Assembly: GCA_023145655.1 (NCBI GenBank)
Contig: JAGLDI010000043.1
Span: forward strand, 1-7,178
Reading direction: 5' to 3'
Length of the DNA stretch: 7,178 nucleotides
From: Desulfuromusa sp.
Lineage (GTDB): Bacteria > Desulfobacterota > Desulfuromonadia > Desulfuromonadales > Geopsychrobacteraceae
This document shows positions 1-7,178 of this stretch, one piece after another (the first letter of the stretch is position 1; each line of letters opens with the position of its first letter). A program made the position numbers and the translations under genes. Below the pieces are notes generated by a model. The model worked only from the letters and a program-made list of their open reading frames with translations. It searched no databases and was not told the DNA's origin.

Positions 1-1519
1 TTTTCTCCTTGTGAGCGGGCTTAAGAATCCGGGCTGCCAGAGCTGGTGAAAGGGTCAAAGCGACAATACCGGAAACCACCATGGCAATAGCAATGGTGAT
101 GGCAAACTGTTTATAGAGGGTTCCGGTCATACCACCAAGAAAAGCAACCGGTAGAAACACCGAAACCAGCACCAGAACGATAGCAATCAACGCTCCGGCT
201 AAATCCTCCATCGCCTTGCATGCAGCCTTATACGGCGTCATATTATAGGCGGCCATATTGTGCTCGACACTCTCCACCACGATGATGGCATCGTCAACCA
301 CCAATCCAATAGCCAGAATCATCCCGAACAGAGTCAGCATATTGGTTGAAAAGCCAAGCATGTAGATACCGATATAGGTGCCGACAATACATATCGGGAC
401 AGCCAGAATCGGAATAATCGTAGCACGAAAACTCTGCAGAAAAATGAAGACGACCAGCACTACCAGGATTACCGCTTCAAAGAAGGTATGGATGACCTTT
501 TCAATCGAGGCTTCGGTGAATTCGCTGGTATCCAGGACAATATTATAATCCAGCCCCTCCGGGAAACTTGGTCGAATCTGCTCAATCAAAGCACGAACAT
601 TGGTCGAGGTTTCAATAGCGTTGGCACCAGGCTGCTGGTAGACCAGAATAGCCGCTGAAATTTTTCCATTAACTTTTGCCTGGATGGAGTAATCTTTAGA
701 ACCAAGTTCAGCATGACCCACATCTTTCAGCCTGACAATTGCCGCACCGTCGGAATCGGTGCGAATAATAATATTATCAAACTCCTCCGGGGTGGTCAGC
801 ATCCCTTTGGTGGTCACAACAAAGCTCTGTTCCCGACCTGGGGTGGTTGGACTTTGAGCGATTTGCCCAATACCAAATGCCTGATTCTGGTTCTGGATCG
901 CATTAGAGACATCAGTTGCGGTCAAACCCATCTGGGCCAGACGATCCGGCTTAAGCCAGAGACGCATCGCAGAGTCGGGAACCGGAAACATACTCGAAAG
1001 GTTGGCACCCGGAACCCGCTTGATAGCATCAAGTAAGTAGAGATTGACATAGTTGCTAAGATAGCTCTGATCATAGCGATCATTTTCATCGAAAAAGCTG
1101 ATGACCATCATAAAAGCATTAGAACGTTTCTGCACAATCACGCCCTGCCGGGCAACCACATCGGGGAGTTGAGAGCTGGCCTGACTCACCCGGTTTTGTA
1201 CGTTGACCTGGGCCTGATCAGGATCCGTTCCAGGCTCGAAGGTGACAGTCAGGGTCATATTGCCACTCGAAGAGCTGGTCGAGAGCATATAGCTCATATT
1301 ATCGACACCATTAACCTGAGATTCAATCGGTGCGGCGACCGTGTTGGCAATCACCTCAGCAGTAGCCCCGGGATAGATGGCGGTCACCTGAACCGTCGGC
1401 GGTGCAATATCCGGGTACTGAGCAACCGGAGTTGCGGTCATAGCGACATATCCACCCAGAGTGATAACGATCGAGATAACCGCAGCTAAGACGGGTCGAT
1501 CGATAAAAAAACTAGCCAT
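1..1519 (-). CDS. RND (HAE-1, AcrB/MexB-like) multidrug efflux pump, inner-membrane subunit, partial
   Basis: Proton-driven inner-membrane pump of a tripartite drug exporter. The frame is open from ATG at 1519 to the left edge, giving 506 codons, about half of the roughly 1,040 residues usual for the family; the C-terminal half lies outside. The start is supported by GAGGGA five bases upstream and by the family-typical N-terminus MASFFIDRPVLA. Visible parts: TM1 (about residues 10-28), a periplasmic porter region (about 30-335) with VAQYPDIAPP near its start, and TM2-TM6 (about 345-495). The proton-relay aspartate pair is present in GLVVDDAIIVVES as D409-D410, equivalent to AcrB D407-D408. 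F136 and F178, hydrophobic-trap phenylalanines of the AcrB drug pocket, fall at the same numbers here. It starts 13 bp after the adaptor gene, so the two are surely co-transcribed. Substrates cannot be read from the sequence. I leave the symbol blank because acrB, mexB and similar names imply a specific system. Confidence 0.97.
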   Translation of the reverse strand, partial: MASFFIDRPVLAAVISIVITLGGYVAMTATPVAQYPDIAPPTVQVTAIYPGATAEVIANTVAAPIESQVNGVDNMSYMLSTSSSSGNMTLTVTFEPGTDPDQAQVNVQNRVSQASSQLPDVVARQGVIVQKRSNAFMMVISFFDENDRYDQSYLSNYVNLYLLDAIKRVPGANLSSMFPVPDSAMRLWLKPDRLAQMGLTATDVSNAIQNQNQAFGIGQIAQSPTTPGREQSFVVTTKGMLTTPEEFDNIIIRTDSDGAAIVRLKDVGHAELGSKDYSIQAKVNGKISAAILVYQQPGANAIETSTNVRALIEQIRPSFPEGLDYNIVLDTSEFTEASIEKVIHTFFEAVILVVLVVFIFLQSFRATIIPILAVPICIVGTYIGIYMLGFSTNMLTLFGMILAIGLVVDDAIIVVESVEHNMAAYNMTPYKAACKAMEDLAGALIAIVLVLVSVFLPVAFLGGMTGTLYKQFAITIAIAMVVSGIVALTLSPALAARILKPAHKEK

Positions 1520-1524
1520 ATCTA

Positions 1525-1530
1525 TCCCTC
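1525..1530 (-). promoter_or_regulatory. Ribosome binding site of the RND pump gene
   Basis: On the minus strand this reads GAGGGA, with five bases between it and the ATG at 1519. It sits wholly within the 13-bp gap after the adaptor's TAG stop. The pump therefore has its own initiation site and does not depend on an overlapping stop/start. Confidence 0.7.
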
Positions 1531-1532
1531 GT

Positions 1533-2738
1533 CTATTTAGTGTCCGCAGGAACTGCGGTCTCAGTGGATTGGTTCTTATCGGTGTTCAGCGCAGCAGTGA
1601 CCACTTTAACCGGCATGCCCGCAGCTAAACGTTGAAAACCATCGGTGATAATCATTTCACCCGGGTTTAGTCCCTTTTCAATAACCCAGTCATTACCGAC
1701 CCACGCACCAACAGTTACTGAACGAGGCTCCGCGGCTCCTTTGCTGTTGACCACAAAAACCACATGGCTATCAGAGGTTTTTTGTACCGCCCGTTGCGGA
1801 ACAAGCAACGCATTCGGGCGCTTCATTCCGGAAAGGATTGCTTTAACAAACATCCCCGGTTGCAACCGCCCCTCCGGGTTCGGAAGTTCTGCCCGAACCA
1901 GAAAAGTACCAGTGTCCTGATTGAATGATGGATCAACAAAGCTGACTTTACCGGTATGGGAATAAGTATCCCCTTCGGAGAGTTCGAGTGACACAGTATA
2001 CTCTTTATTTGGCGGAGGAATGACCTCACCAGCCGCCGCTTGCACCCTCACCTTGGCGAGTTGATTCTGCGAGACACTGAAGTCTACCCAGATTGGATCG
2101 ACATGAGCCACATAACTTAGATTACCACCCAAACCGGCGGTCAGATAGGCTCCTTCACGGGCCAGAGATTCACCGCTGACTCCATCCACCGGTGATCGGA
2201 TCACCGTGTAACTGAGATCGAGTTCGGCTTGGTCAAGGTGAGCCCGGGCTTGATGGACAGCCGCTTCAGCTGATTTTACCGCACCGATCGCATTGTCAAG
2301 GTCACTCTTACTAGCAGCATCAAGTTCGACTAGTGGTTTGATTCGATCCAGGTTGGACTGAGCGATCCAAAGTTGCGCTTTATTTTTCTCCAGAGCCGCT
2401 TGAGCTGCTTCAACTTGGGCTTTATAGGGCTTTTGATCCATCAGGAACATTTTTTGCCCCTGCTTGACGACAGATCCCTCAGTGTAAAGTATCTTGTCGA
2501 GGAAACCATTAACCCGGGCAACAATTTCCACTCGGTGAGAGCTTTCAGCCTGAGCAACAAAGGAAGTTTCAACCGGGATAGTCCGGGGTTCAATCTTGAT
2601 CGCATTGACCTCAACCGGAACAGGTGGTGCCTTGACCTCCTCCTTTTTACAGCCGACTATATTTAATGTTATGAGGAGAATAAAACTCAGGGTCAATCCC
2701 CCAAGGATACGAACATAAATAGGTTTTTCATGACTCAT
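1533..2738 (-). CDS. RND efflux periplasmic adaptor (membrane fusion protein, AcrA/MexA-like), lipoprotein
   Basis: Periplasmic adaptor linking the RND pump to an outer-membrane channel; 401 residues, a normal length for the family. The ATG at 2738 follows AGGAG with an 8-base spacer. The N-terminus has a hydrophobic segment (about residues 11-28) ending in a lipobox, IVGC, with C30 as the likely lipidated residue, so the protein should be anchored to the inner membrane facing the periplasm. Domains in order: first half of the lipoyl-like barrel-sandwich (about 68-104, with VARVNGFL), a coiled-coil hairpin (about 105-173), the second lipoyl half (about 177-200, with IRSPVDG), a beta-barrel (about 210-300, ending RLQPGMFVKA), and a membrane-proximal domain (about 305-380). 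The last 18 or so residues are polar and probably disordered. The hairpin tip carries R132, L136 and S143, matching the R-x3-L-x6-S TolC-docking pattern known from AcrA (R128, L132, S139). It lies directly upstream of its pump partner. The family is secure; the substrates are unknown. Confidence 0.97.
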   Translation of the reverse strand: MSHEKPIYVRILGGLTLSFILLITLNIVGCKKEEVKAPPVPVEVNAIKIEPRTIPVETSFVAQAESSHRVEIVARVNGFLDKILYTEGSVVKQGQKMFLMDQKPYKAQVEAAQAALEKNKAQLWIAQSNLDRIKPLVELDAASKSDLDNAIGAVKSAEAAVHQARAHLDQAELDLSYTVIRSPVDGVSGESLAREGAYLTAGLGGNLSYVAHVDPIWVDFSVSQNQLAKVRVQAAAGEVIPPPNKEYTVSLELSEGDTYSHTGKVSFVDPSFNQDTGTFLVRAELPNPEGRLQPGMFVKAILSGMKRPNALLVPQRAVQKTSDSHVVFVVNSKGAAEPRSVTVGAWVGNDWVIEKGLNPGEMIITDGFQRLAAGMPVKVVTAALNTDKNQSTETAVPADTK

Positions 2739-2746
2739 CGAAGGAA

Positions 2747-2751
2747 CTCCT
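2747..2751 (-). promoter_or_regulatory. Ribosome binding site of the efflux adaptor gene
   Basis: The minus strand reads AGGAG here, with eight bases before the ATG at 2738. This is a strong Shine-Dalgarno match and fixes the adaptor start, which in turn places the lipoprotein signal at the very N-terminus. Confidence 0.8.
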
Positions 2752-2795
2752 GTCGTTAAATTGTATCCTGCTCCAGATTCTAAAAGGTTAGACCA

Positions 2796-2813
2796 AAAAT
2801 AATCTTTTATTTT
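2796..2813. repeat. Short AT-only inverted repeat in the region upstream of the efflux operon
   Basis: AAAATAA and TTATTTT form perfect 7-bp arms around a 4-base spacer (TCTT on the plus strand). The repeat is centred about 66 bp upstream of the adaptor start, where a repressor or activator of an efflux operon could bind. It contains only A and T in its arms, so chance occurrence in this AT-rich gap is quite possible. It is too weak and too AT-rich to act as an intrinsic terminator. Confidence 0.25.
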
Positions 2814-2883
2814 ACAAACTATTGCCGCTAGATACCAGACCTATTTAGTCAAACATAGAAAATCAACTCTAAGAATCCACAGA

Positions 2884-5800
2884 TTAAAGCTGTCGATACA
2901 GTTTTTGATACTCTGCCGCCGAATTTGTCCAACTGAAATCCTGATTCATCCCCCGCCTTACAATTGTCAGCCAGCGACGCCGTTGCGTATAAACTTCCAA
3001 AGCCCGGTCAATAGATTGCAATAGTTCTCGGGAGTCGAAACGGTCAAAAATAAATCCATAACCCTCTTTTGGATTTTCATTCACATCAACAACCGTATCG
3101 GTCAAACCACCCGTTCTACGCACCACCGGCAAAGCCCCATATTTCAAGCTGATCATCTGGGTCAACCCGCAGGGTTCATAGAGACTCGGCACCAGCAACA
3201 AATCAGCGGCAGAATAGAGGCGATGCGAAAGATTTTCATTGAAAGTGAGATTAATTGAGACCTTCCCCGGAAATTTCTCCTGCTGCTCCTGCCAGAACGC
3301 CATCTCCTGTTGATTGCCGGAACCAAGCAGGACAAACTGGAGATCTCTTTCCAGCAGCTCCTTCCAGATTGATTTAATCAGATCAATCCCCTTCTGCTCA
3401 GCCAGCCGGCTGACAACAGCGATCAGCGGCAGTTTTTGACTTGATTCAAGCCCCAGCTCCTGCTGCAGAGCTTCTTTACAAAGCCTTTTCCCACGTAGGT
3501 TCTGAGCTGAATAGTTATGGGCTAATGCGGCATCAGTTTCCGGCGCCCAGGTTCGGGAATCCAAACCGTTAATAATCCCATATAAATCGGCACTGCGCTC
3601 GCGCAAAATACCATCAAATCCGTACCCCTGTTCAGGCTCCTGAATCTCCCGGCAATAAGTCGGTGATACAGTATTAATCAGATCAGAATAGTGGATCCCC
3701 CCCTTAAGAACCGATAAATCACCAAAATATTCGAGCTCAGCAGGATTATTCAACTCTTCCGGCAATTCCAGCTGCCGTAATAGTGCAAGGGGGAAAATTC
3801 CCTGGTAGCCGAGATTATGGATCGTCAACAAGGTCTTTGTTGTGGCAAAAAAATCGTCCTGCCGATAAGTGGTTTTCAGCAGAATCGGAACAAAAGCACT
3901 CTGCCAGTCGTTCAAATGGATCAGATCAGGTTGGAAATCGAGTCGCGTGACTATTTCCAGTACCGCCTGAGAAAAGAAGCCGAAGCGGAGACCATTATCG
4001 GCATATTCCCCTGCTGCTGTCCCATAGAGATCATCACGATCAAAAAATTCCGGGGTATCAATAAACCAGTATGGGACACCATCATAGACGGCCTCTTTCA
4101 AACTGGCACGATAAGCGATCCCCTGTAGCGTTATCTCGACACTCTGGCTCCCCTTAGACAGCCTTGCCCCCTGCTCTGCCATCCGGTAACAGGGGAGAAT
4201 AACCCGCACATCATGACCCGACTGCCGCAATGCTCGCGGCAGTGAACCGGCGACATCGGCCAGCCCCCCCGATTTGGCAAAGGGGGTTGCTTCAGAGGCA
4301 ACAAACAGGATTTTCAATCCCTGATTGTGATCTGCCGGGATAATTTTTTCTGCAGCGGGGGTTCTGTCGAGGTACTGGAGGAAATTATCCACCCGGTAGC
4401 CTGATTTTTCTGCCAGTTTGAGATTTTTTTTCAGTTGTCCAAGTAGTTTGATGATTTCGTCTCTAAACCCGGTCGTTTTATTCTGAACCGTCTGACTGGT
4501 GGTAAAAAAACGCTGGTGAAGAAGGACCTGACAAAATTGTTGGAACTGCTGCTTCCCAAACCAGTCGACCTGTTGATGATAGTTACACTCCAATAATTTT
4601 CTAAACTGACGATGGTTAAAAACCCGATCAAGAATTTTGAACATCAGCTCTTCAGTATCGAGCGGTGTTTCCCTGACAAGTTCGGCAAGATCGGCAAAAA
4701 ATGACTGGTCCAAGTCAACTCCAGGGAAGAGAATATGACTCACTATTTGCAGGAATCGCTCTTGAGATAACGCTGCCAGTTCGGTACGAGCATAGTGATC
4801 ATCAAGCCGTTCAATCAACTCACCAACCTGTTGTTTTGCCAGGTCAGGATGGCTGATTTCGAGCAATTCTTGCACCAGATCGCAGGTTGGCTCAAGCAAA
4901 AGTGCGGCATGGTCAAGGAACAGATCCCGGCGACTCCTGTCACCATAACGTTGCCAAAGTTGCTGCCAACGACCATCTTCATCATTCAGCCCGGTAAATC
5001 TGGTCAGCACTCTATGACAATACGGCTGCAGATGAAAATCACCTCCCACAGAGAGCAGCGATGCCGGGTGGATAAATTGCTCGCCACTGCCGAGATCTGC
5101 CATCCAGACAAAATCGGCACTGCTGTCTATGCCGCAAGCTCGGTGATAACTCACCCCCTCCTTATCGGACATCAATACCGGTTGCCCAACCTTTCCGGAG
5201 ATTGATTTTGGAGAGTTATTACAGAGGATCAGAACCGTCTGATCATCCAGCCGGTTGCTGTAAGCAAAAATATCCTCCTCAACCCCGTAGGTTGAGATAA
5301 AATCGTAAAGTTGGAAGTTTTCAGCACCACTGAATAACCCCCGCTGTCGCAGAAGTGGAAAAATCTCTATTTCATGACGTTTGATCAGTTGCTGATCTGG
5401 CTGTTCCTGCCAGCGGGGTGCAAGGTACTCCATCCCGTATTTCTCATGGAGCCCTTCGACCTGACCATGACCAAACATCGGCAGCCCCGGCATCGTTGCT
5501 AACAGAGTGGCAACACAAATATATTTGTCCTCCGCACCAAACTGTTCAACCGCCGGTTCTTCATCCGGGTTACTCATAAAATTGACAAAGCGTTGTAGAA
5601 TTTCCGGATCAAAAGCGAGGACATTTTTCAATGTTTCCCGATATTTGCCGTTTTCTTCCTGCTTCAACATATTCATAAAAGCGCTGTTGTAAACCCGGTG
5701 CATCCCCAGGGTACGGACAAAATACCCCTCCATCAGCCAGAAAGCTTCGGCAATCAACAGGGTATCCGGCGCCTCAATCCTGATTCGATCAACCAGTTCC

Positions 5801-7178
5801 CGCCAGAATTCAATCGGGAAATGGCGGTTGAACTCTTCCTGACTCATGGCGTGATCACTACGTGACGGCACCCCGGTACCGCCATCCGGCAATGGATACC
5901 AGAGGCGCTGGAAATGTTTTTTGGCCAACGTCATTGCGGCATCAAAACGGATAATTCGGAAACGACGGGCCACATCAATAATCAGTTGAATCATCGCCTC
6001 CCGAACTTCAGGCAACAAATAGTTCAGTTGAGCGGTATCGTTCCACGGCAGGTGGGTTCCATCATTACCGTGATAAATAAAACGGATTTCACCTGTGTGC
6101 CGCTGCTGATAACGACAGACAACCGCCGCCTCGCTGTGATCAAAATAACCATCCTCAATCTGCATTGAATAATCGGGGTTTTCACTCAGGTCGGGACCAG
6201 TGAAACGGTATCCAGGATAAGGGGGATGGGGAAGCTGGACAAACCAGTCAGGATGTTGATCCATTAAAGCAGATTCTATCCCGGTGTGATTGGTGACAAC
6301 ATCACAGGCCAGATCAAGGCCGCGCTGCCGACACCGCTGGCGTAAATTTTCCAGGGCAGCGTCACCACCGAGATCAGCAGCAATCTGGTAATCATCAATG
6401 GCATAGGCCGACGCGGCAACTTCGGTTTGACCACTCAGATTCTTGACCTTTAACGAAGCCTTTGAGCGTTCCCAGATCCCGATCAGCCAGAGGCTGGTAA
6501 ATCCGTAACTGACCAATTGATCCAACTCTTCATCGGGAATTTGATTGAGATAGCGAATCTGGCGGCGATACTTAACCGACAGCTGATTCAGCCAAACATA
6601 GGTTGACTTTGCCAGGAGAACGGTTTTCGGCATCCACTCTACATCGACAGTAAAATCAGCATACTCATCATCCGTAAATACTGCCGGATTCAGAGGAACA
6701 ATTTCCGGTTCGCCCGGCGCTCCAGGCTGAAAACCTTCCTGCTCAAACTTCACAAACGCTGAAGAAATCCTGTCCAGCAGGTCTGCAGGGAGGATTCCCC
6801 CCCAGATTTTCCGCAGGAGCTGTAATTGATCGTAGAGAGTTGTTGCAGCCTGCAATGGTTCCAGCAGTCGTTGCAAAAGGGTTTGTGGTTGCTGTGGAAA
6901 ACCATCATCGGTCTGCGGCAGAGCCCGATCAAGGCGTTGTAACTGTTGCTGATAGTCGGTTAGTTGCTGGAGTTTTAGTTCCTCAGTAGAAAACAATTCC
7001 CGGGTAGCTTCCAGAGCAGGATTTTGGCTTTGAACGTAGAGGAGAATAATTTCCAGCAATAATTCTTTGACTTGCTGCTGATCCTCCAGCGATGAAACCA
7101 GTTGCTCAGAGTCGGTAGCCCCTGATTCAACCGGAACCGCAGGGAAATATTTTATGAATTGATAAAAAGTATCTTCCA
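2884..7178 (-). CDS. glgA: GH13 alpha-amylase-family / GT5 glycogen (starch) synthase fusion protein, N-terminus outside window
   Basis: One frame is open from the right edge to TAA at 2884-2886: 1,430 visible codons, against about 477 for ordinary GlgA. Residue numbers below count from the leucine codon TTG at 7057-7059, a reference point only; the frame continues upstream without a stop. Parts: helical, Gln-rich N-terminal region (to about 149); GH13 domain (about 150-690); helical connector (about 691-911); full-length GT5 synthase (about 912-1391). GH13 motifs are DVVTNH (D253, N257, H258), RFD (R371, nucleophile D373), IAEAFW (acid E438) and SNPDE (D499). GT5 motifs are KSGGL (K929), HLNDW (H1048), IHNLGYQG (H1081), INGLD, SRLAEQKG (R1218, K1223), EPCGL (E1295, C1297) and RRTGGL, so the synthase looks active. 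The GT5 part should extend alpha-1,4-glucan from ADP-glucose in the cytoplasm; the GH13 part should hydrolyse or transfer alpha-glucan chains, exact reaction unknown. The symbol reflects the GT5 domain only. The downstream neighbour is an unrelated efflux operon. Confidence 0.95.
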   Translation of the reverse strand, partial: EDTFYQFIKYFPAVPVESGATDSEQLVSSLEDQQQVKELLLEIILLYVQSQNPALEATRELFSTEELKLQQLTDYQQQLQRLDRALPQTDDGFPQQPQTLLQRLLEPLQAATTLYDQLQLLRKIWGGILPADLLDRISSAFVKFEQEGFQPGAPGEPEIVPLNPAVFTDDEYADFTVDVEWMPKTVLLAKSTYVWLNQLSVKYRRQIRYLNQIPDEELDQLVSYGFTSLWLIGIWERSKASLKVKNLSGQTEVAASAYAIDDYQIAADLGGDAALENLRQRCRQRGLDLACDVVTNHTGIESALMDQHPDWFVQLPHPPYPGYRFTGPDLSENPDYSMQIEDGYFDHSEAAVVCRYQQRHTGEIRFIYHGNDGTHLPWNDTAQLNYLLPEVREAMIQLIIDVARRFRIIRFDAAMTLAKKHFQRLWYPLPDGGTGVPSRSDHAMSQEEFNRHFPIEFWRELVDRIRIEAPDTLLIAEAFWLMEGYFVRTLGMHRVYNSAFMNMLKQEENGKYRETLKNVLAFDPEILQRFVNFMSNPDEEPAVEQFGAEDKYICVATLLATMPGLPMFGHGQVEGLHEKYGMEYLAPRWQEQPDQQLIKRHEIEIFPLLRQRGLFSGAENFQLYDFISTYGVEEDIFAYSNRLDDQTVLILCNNSPKSISGKVGQPVLMSDKEGVSYHRACGIDSSADFVWMADLGSGEQFIHPASLLSVGGDFHLQPYCHRVLTRFTGLNDEDGRWQQLWQRYGDRSRRDLFLDHAALLLEPTCDLVQELLEISHPDLAKQQVGELIERLDDHYARTELAALSQERFLQIVSHILFPGVDLDQSFFADLAELVRETPLDTEELMFKILDRVFNHRQFRKLLECNYHQQVDWFGKQQFQQFCQVLLHQRFFTTSQTVQNKTTGFRDEIIKLLGQLKKNLKLAEKSGYRVDNFLQYLDRTPAAEKIIPADHNQGLKILFVASEATPFAKSGGLADVAGSLPRALRQSGHDVRVILPCYRMAEQGARLSKGSQSVEITLQGIAYRASLKEAVYDGVPYWFIDTPEFFDRDDLYGTAAGEYADNGLRFGFFSQAVLEIVTRLDFQPDLIHLNDWQSAFVPILLKTTYRQDDFFATTKTLLTIHNLGYQGIFPLALLRQLELPEELNNPAELEYFGDLSVLKGGIHYSDLINTVSPTYCREIQEPEQGYGFDGILRERSADLYGIINGLDSRTWAPETDAALAHNYSAQNLRGKRLCKEALQQELGLESSQKLPLIAVVSRLAEQKGIDLIKSIWKELLERDLQFVLLGSGNQQEMAFWQEQQEKFPGKVSINLTFNENLSHRLYSAADLLLVPSLYEPCGLTQMISLKYGALPVVRRTGGLTDTVVDVNENPKEGYGFIFDRFDSRELLQSIDRALEVYTQRRRWLTIVRRGMNQDFSWTNSAAEYQKLYRQL

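Larger units (their letters stand above)
2739..2883. promoter_or_regulatory. Intergenic region between the glucan synthase fusion and the efflux operon; probable efflux promoter region
   Basis: This 145-bp AT-rich gap is the only sizeable non-coding stretch in the window. It follows the TAA of the fusion gene and precedes the adaptor ATG, both on the minus strand. I see no GC-rich hairpin with a T-run, so transcription may read through. Hexamers resembling a -10 box exist on the minus strand (TAAAAT, TAGAAT at 2777-2782, TACAAT at 2760-2765), but none has a good -35 box at 16-18 bp. A promoter here is inferred from the gap size and the change of function, not from a clear consensus. Confidence 0.35.

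Noticed and set aside
713..1489. Two plus-strand open frames (713-1036 and 1169-1489) of about 106 codons each
   Set aside because: Both lie opposite the RND pump gene, whose minus-strand frame is continuous and rich in family motifs. Their translations are low-complexity and resemble no protein family.
2836..2856. Sigma-54-like element on the minus strand (TGG followed by GC)
   Set aside because: The spacing between GG and GC is nine bases where ten are strictly needed, and the -12 half lacks the TTGC form.
2820..2883. Intrinsic terminator after the glucan synthase fusion gene
   Set aside because: No GC-rich stem followed by a T-run could be found on the minus strand in this stretch.
3904..3924. 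HLNDWQ in the synthase domain in place of the E. coli GlgA HAHDWH form
   Set aside because: Asparagine before DW is a familiar variant in GT5 starch and glycogen synthases, including plant granule-bound starch synthase, so it does not suggest loss of activity.
3817..6168. Several plus-strand open frames (3817-4128, 4795-5205, 5507-5692, 5914-6168)
   Set aside because: All are antisense shadows of the GH13-GT5 gene. None has a recognisable domain or a convincing ribosome binding site.
7057..7059. TTG at 7057-7059 as the start codon of the fusion protein
   Set aside because: The frame continues open to the window edge with protein-like sequence, and the true start must lie further right.

Overview
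The window holds three protein-coding genes, all on the minus strand, and little else. Reading in the direction of transcription (right to left), the first is a very long gene that enters at the right edge. It encodes one polypeptide with a GH13 alpha-amylase-family domain followed by a complete GT5 glycogen/starch synthase (GlgA). After a 145-bp AT-rich gap comes a two-gene RND efflux cassette: a lipoprotein periplasmic adaptor of the AcrA/MexA type, then the N-terminal half of an AcrB/MexB-type inner-membrane pump, which runs off the left edge.

The organism is a Gram-negative bacterium, because the adaptor has a lipobox and a TolC-docking motif and the pump is a proton-driven HAE-1 RND protein. 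Base composition looks close to 50% G+C. The ADP-glucose-type GlgA and the amylase fusion would suit a delta-proteobacterial group such as Desulfuromonadales, but this is a guess from general resemblance; no taxonomic marker is present.

Layout: 1-1519, RND pump (partial, C-terminus missing). 1520-1532, a 13-bp gap carrying the pump's ribosome binding site. 1533-2738, adaptor. 2739-2883, the intergenic region, with the adaptor's ribosome binding site and a small AT-only inverted repeat. 2884-7178, GH13-GT5 fusion (partial, N-terminus missing).

The adaptor and pump would form two parts of a tripartite exporter with an outer-membrane channel whose gene is not in view. The fusion protein belongs to storage-polysaccharide metabolism: its GT5 part elongates alpha-1,4-glucan from a nucleotide sugar (normally ADP-glucose), while its GH13 part would cut or transfer alpha-glucan chains. 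I see no functional link between the two units beyond shared strand.

The most notable item is the GH13-GT5 fusion, with its non-canonical GH13 motifs and two helical segments that I cannot assign. I found no RNA genes, mobile elements, CRISPR arrays or convincing terminators.
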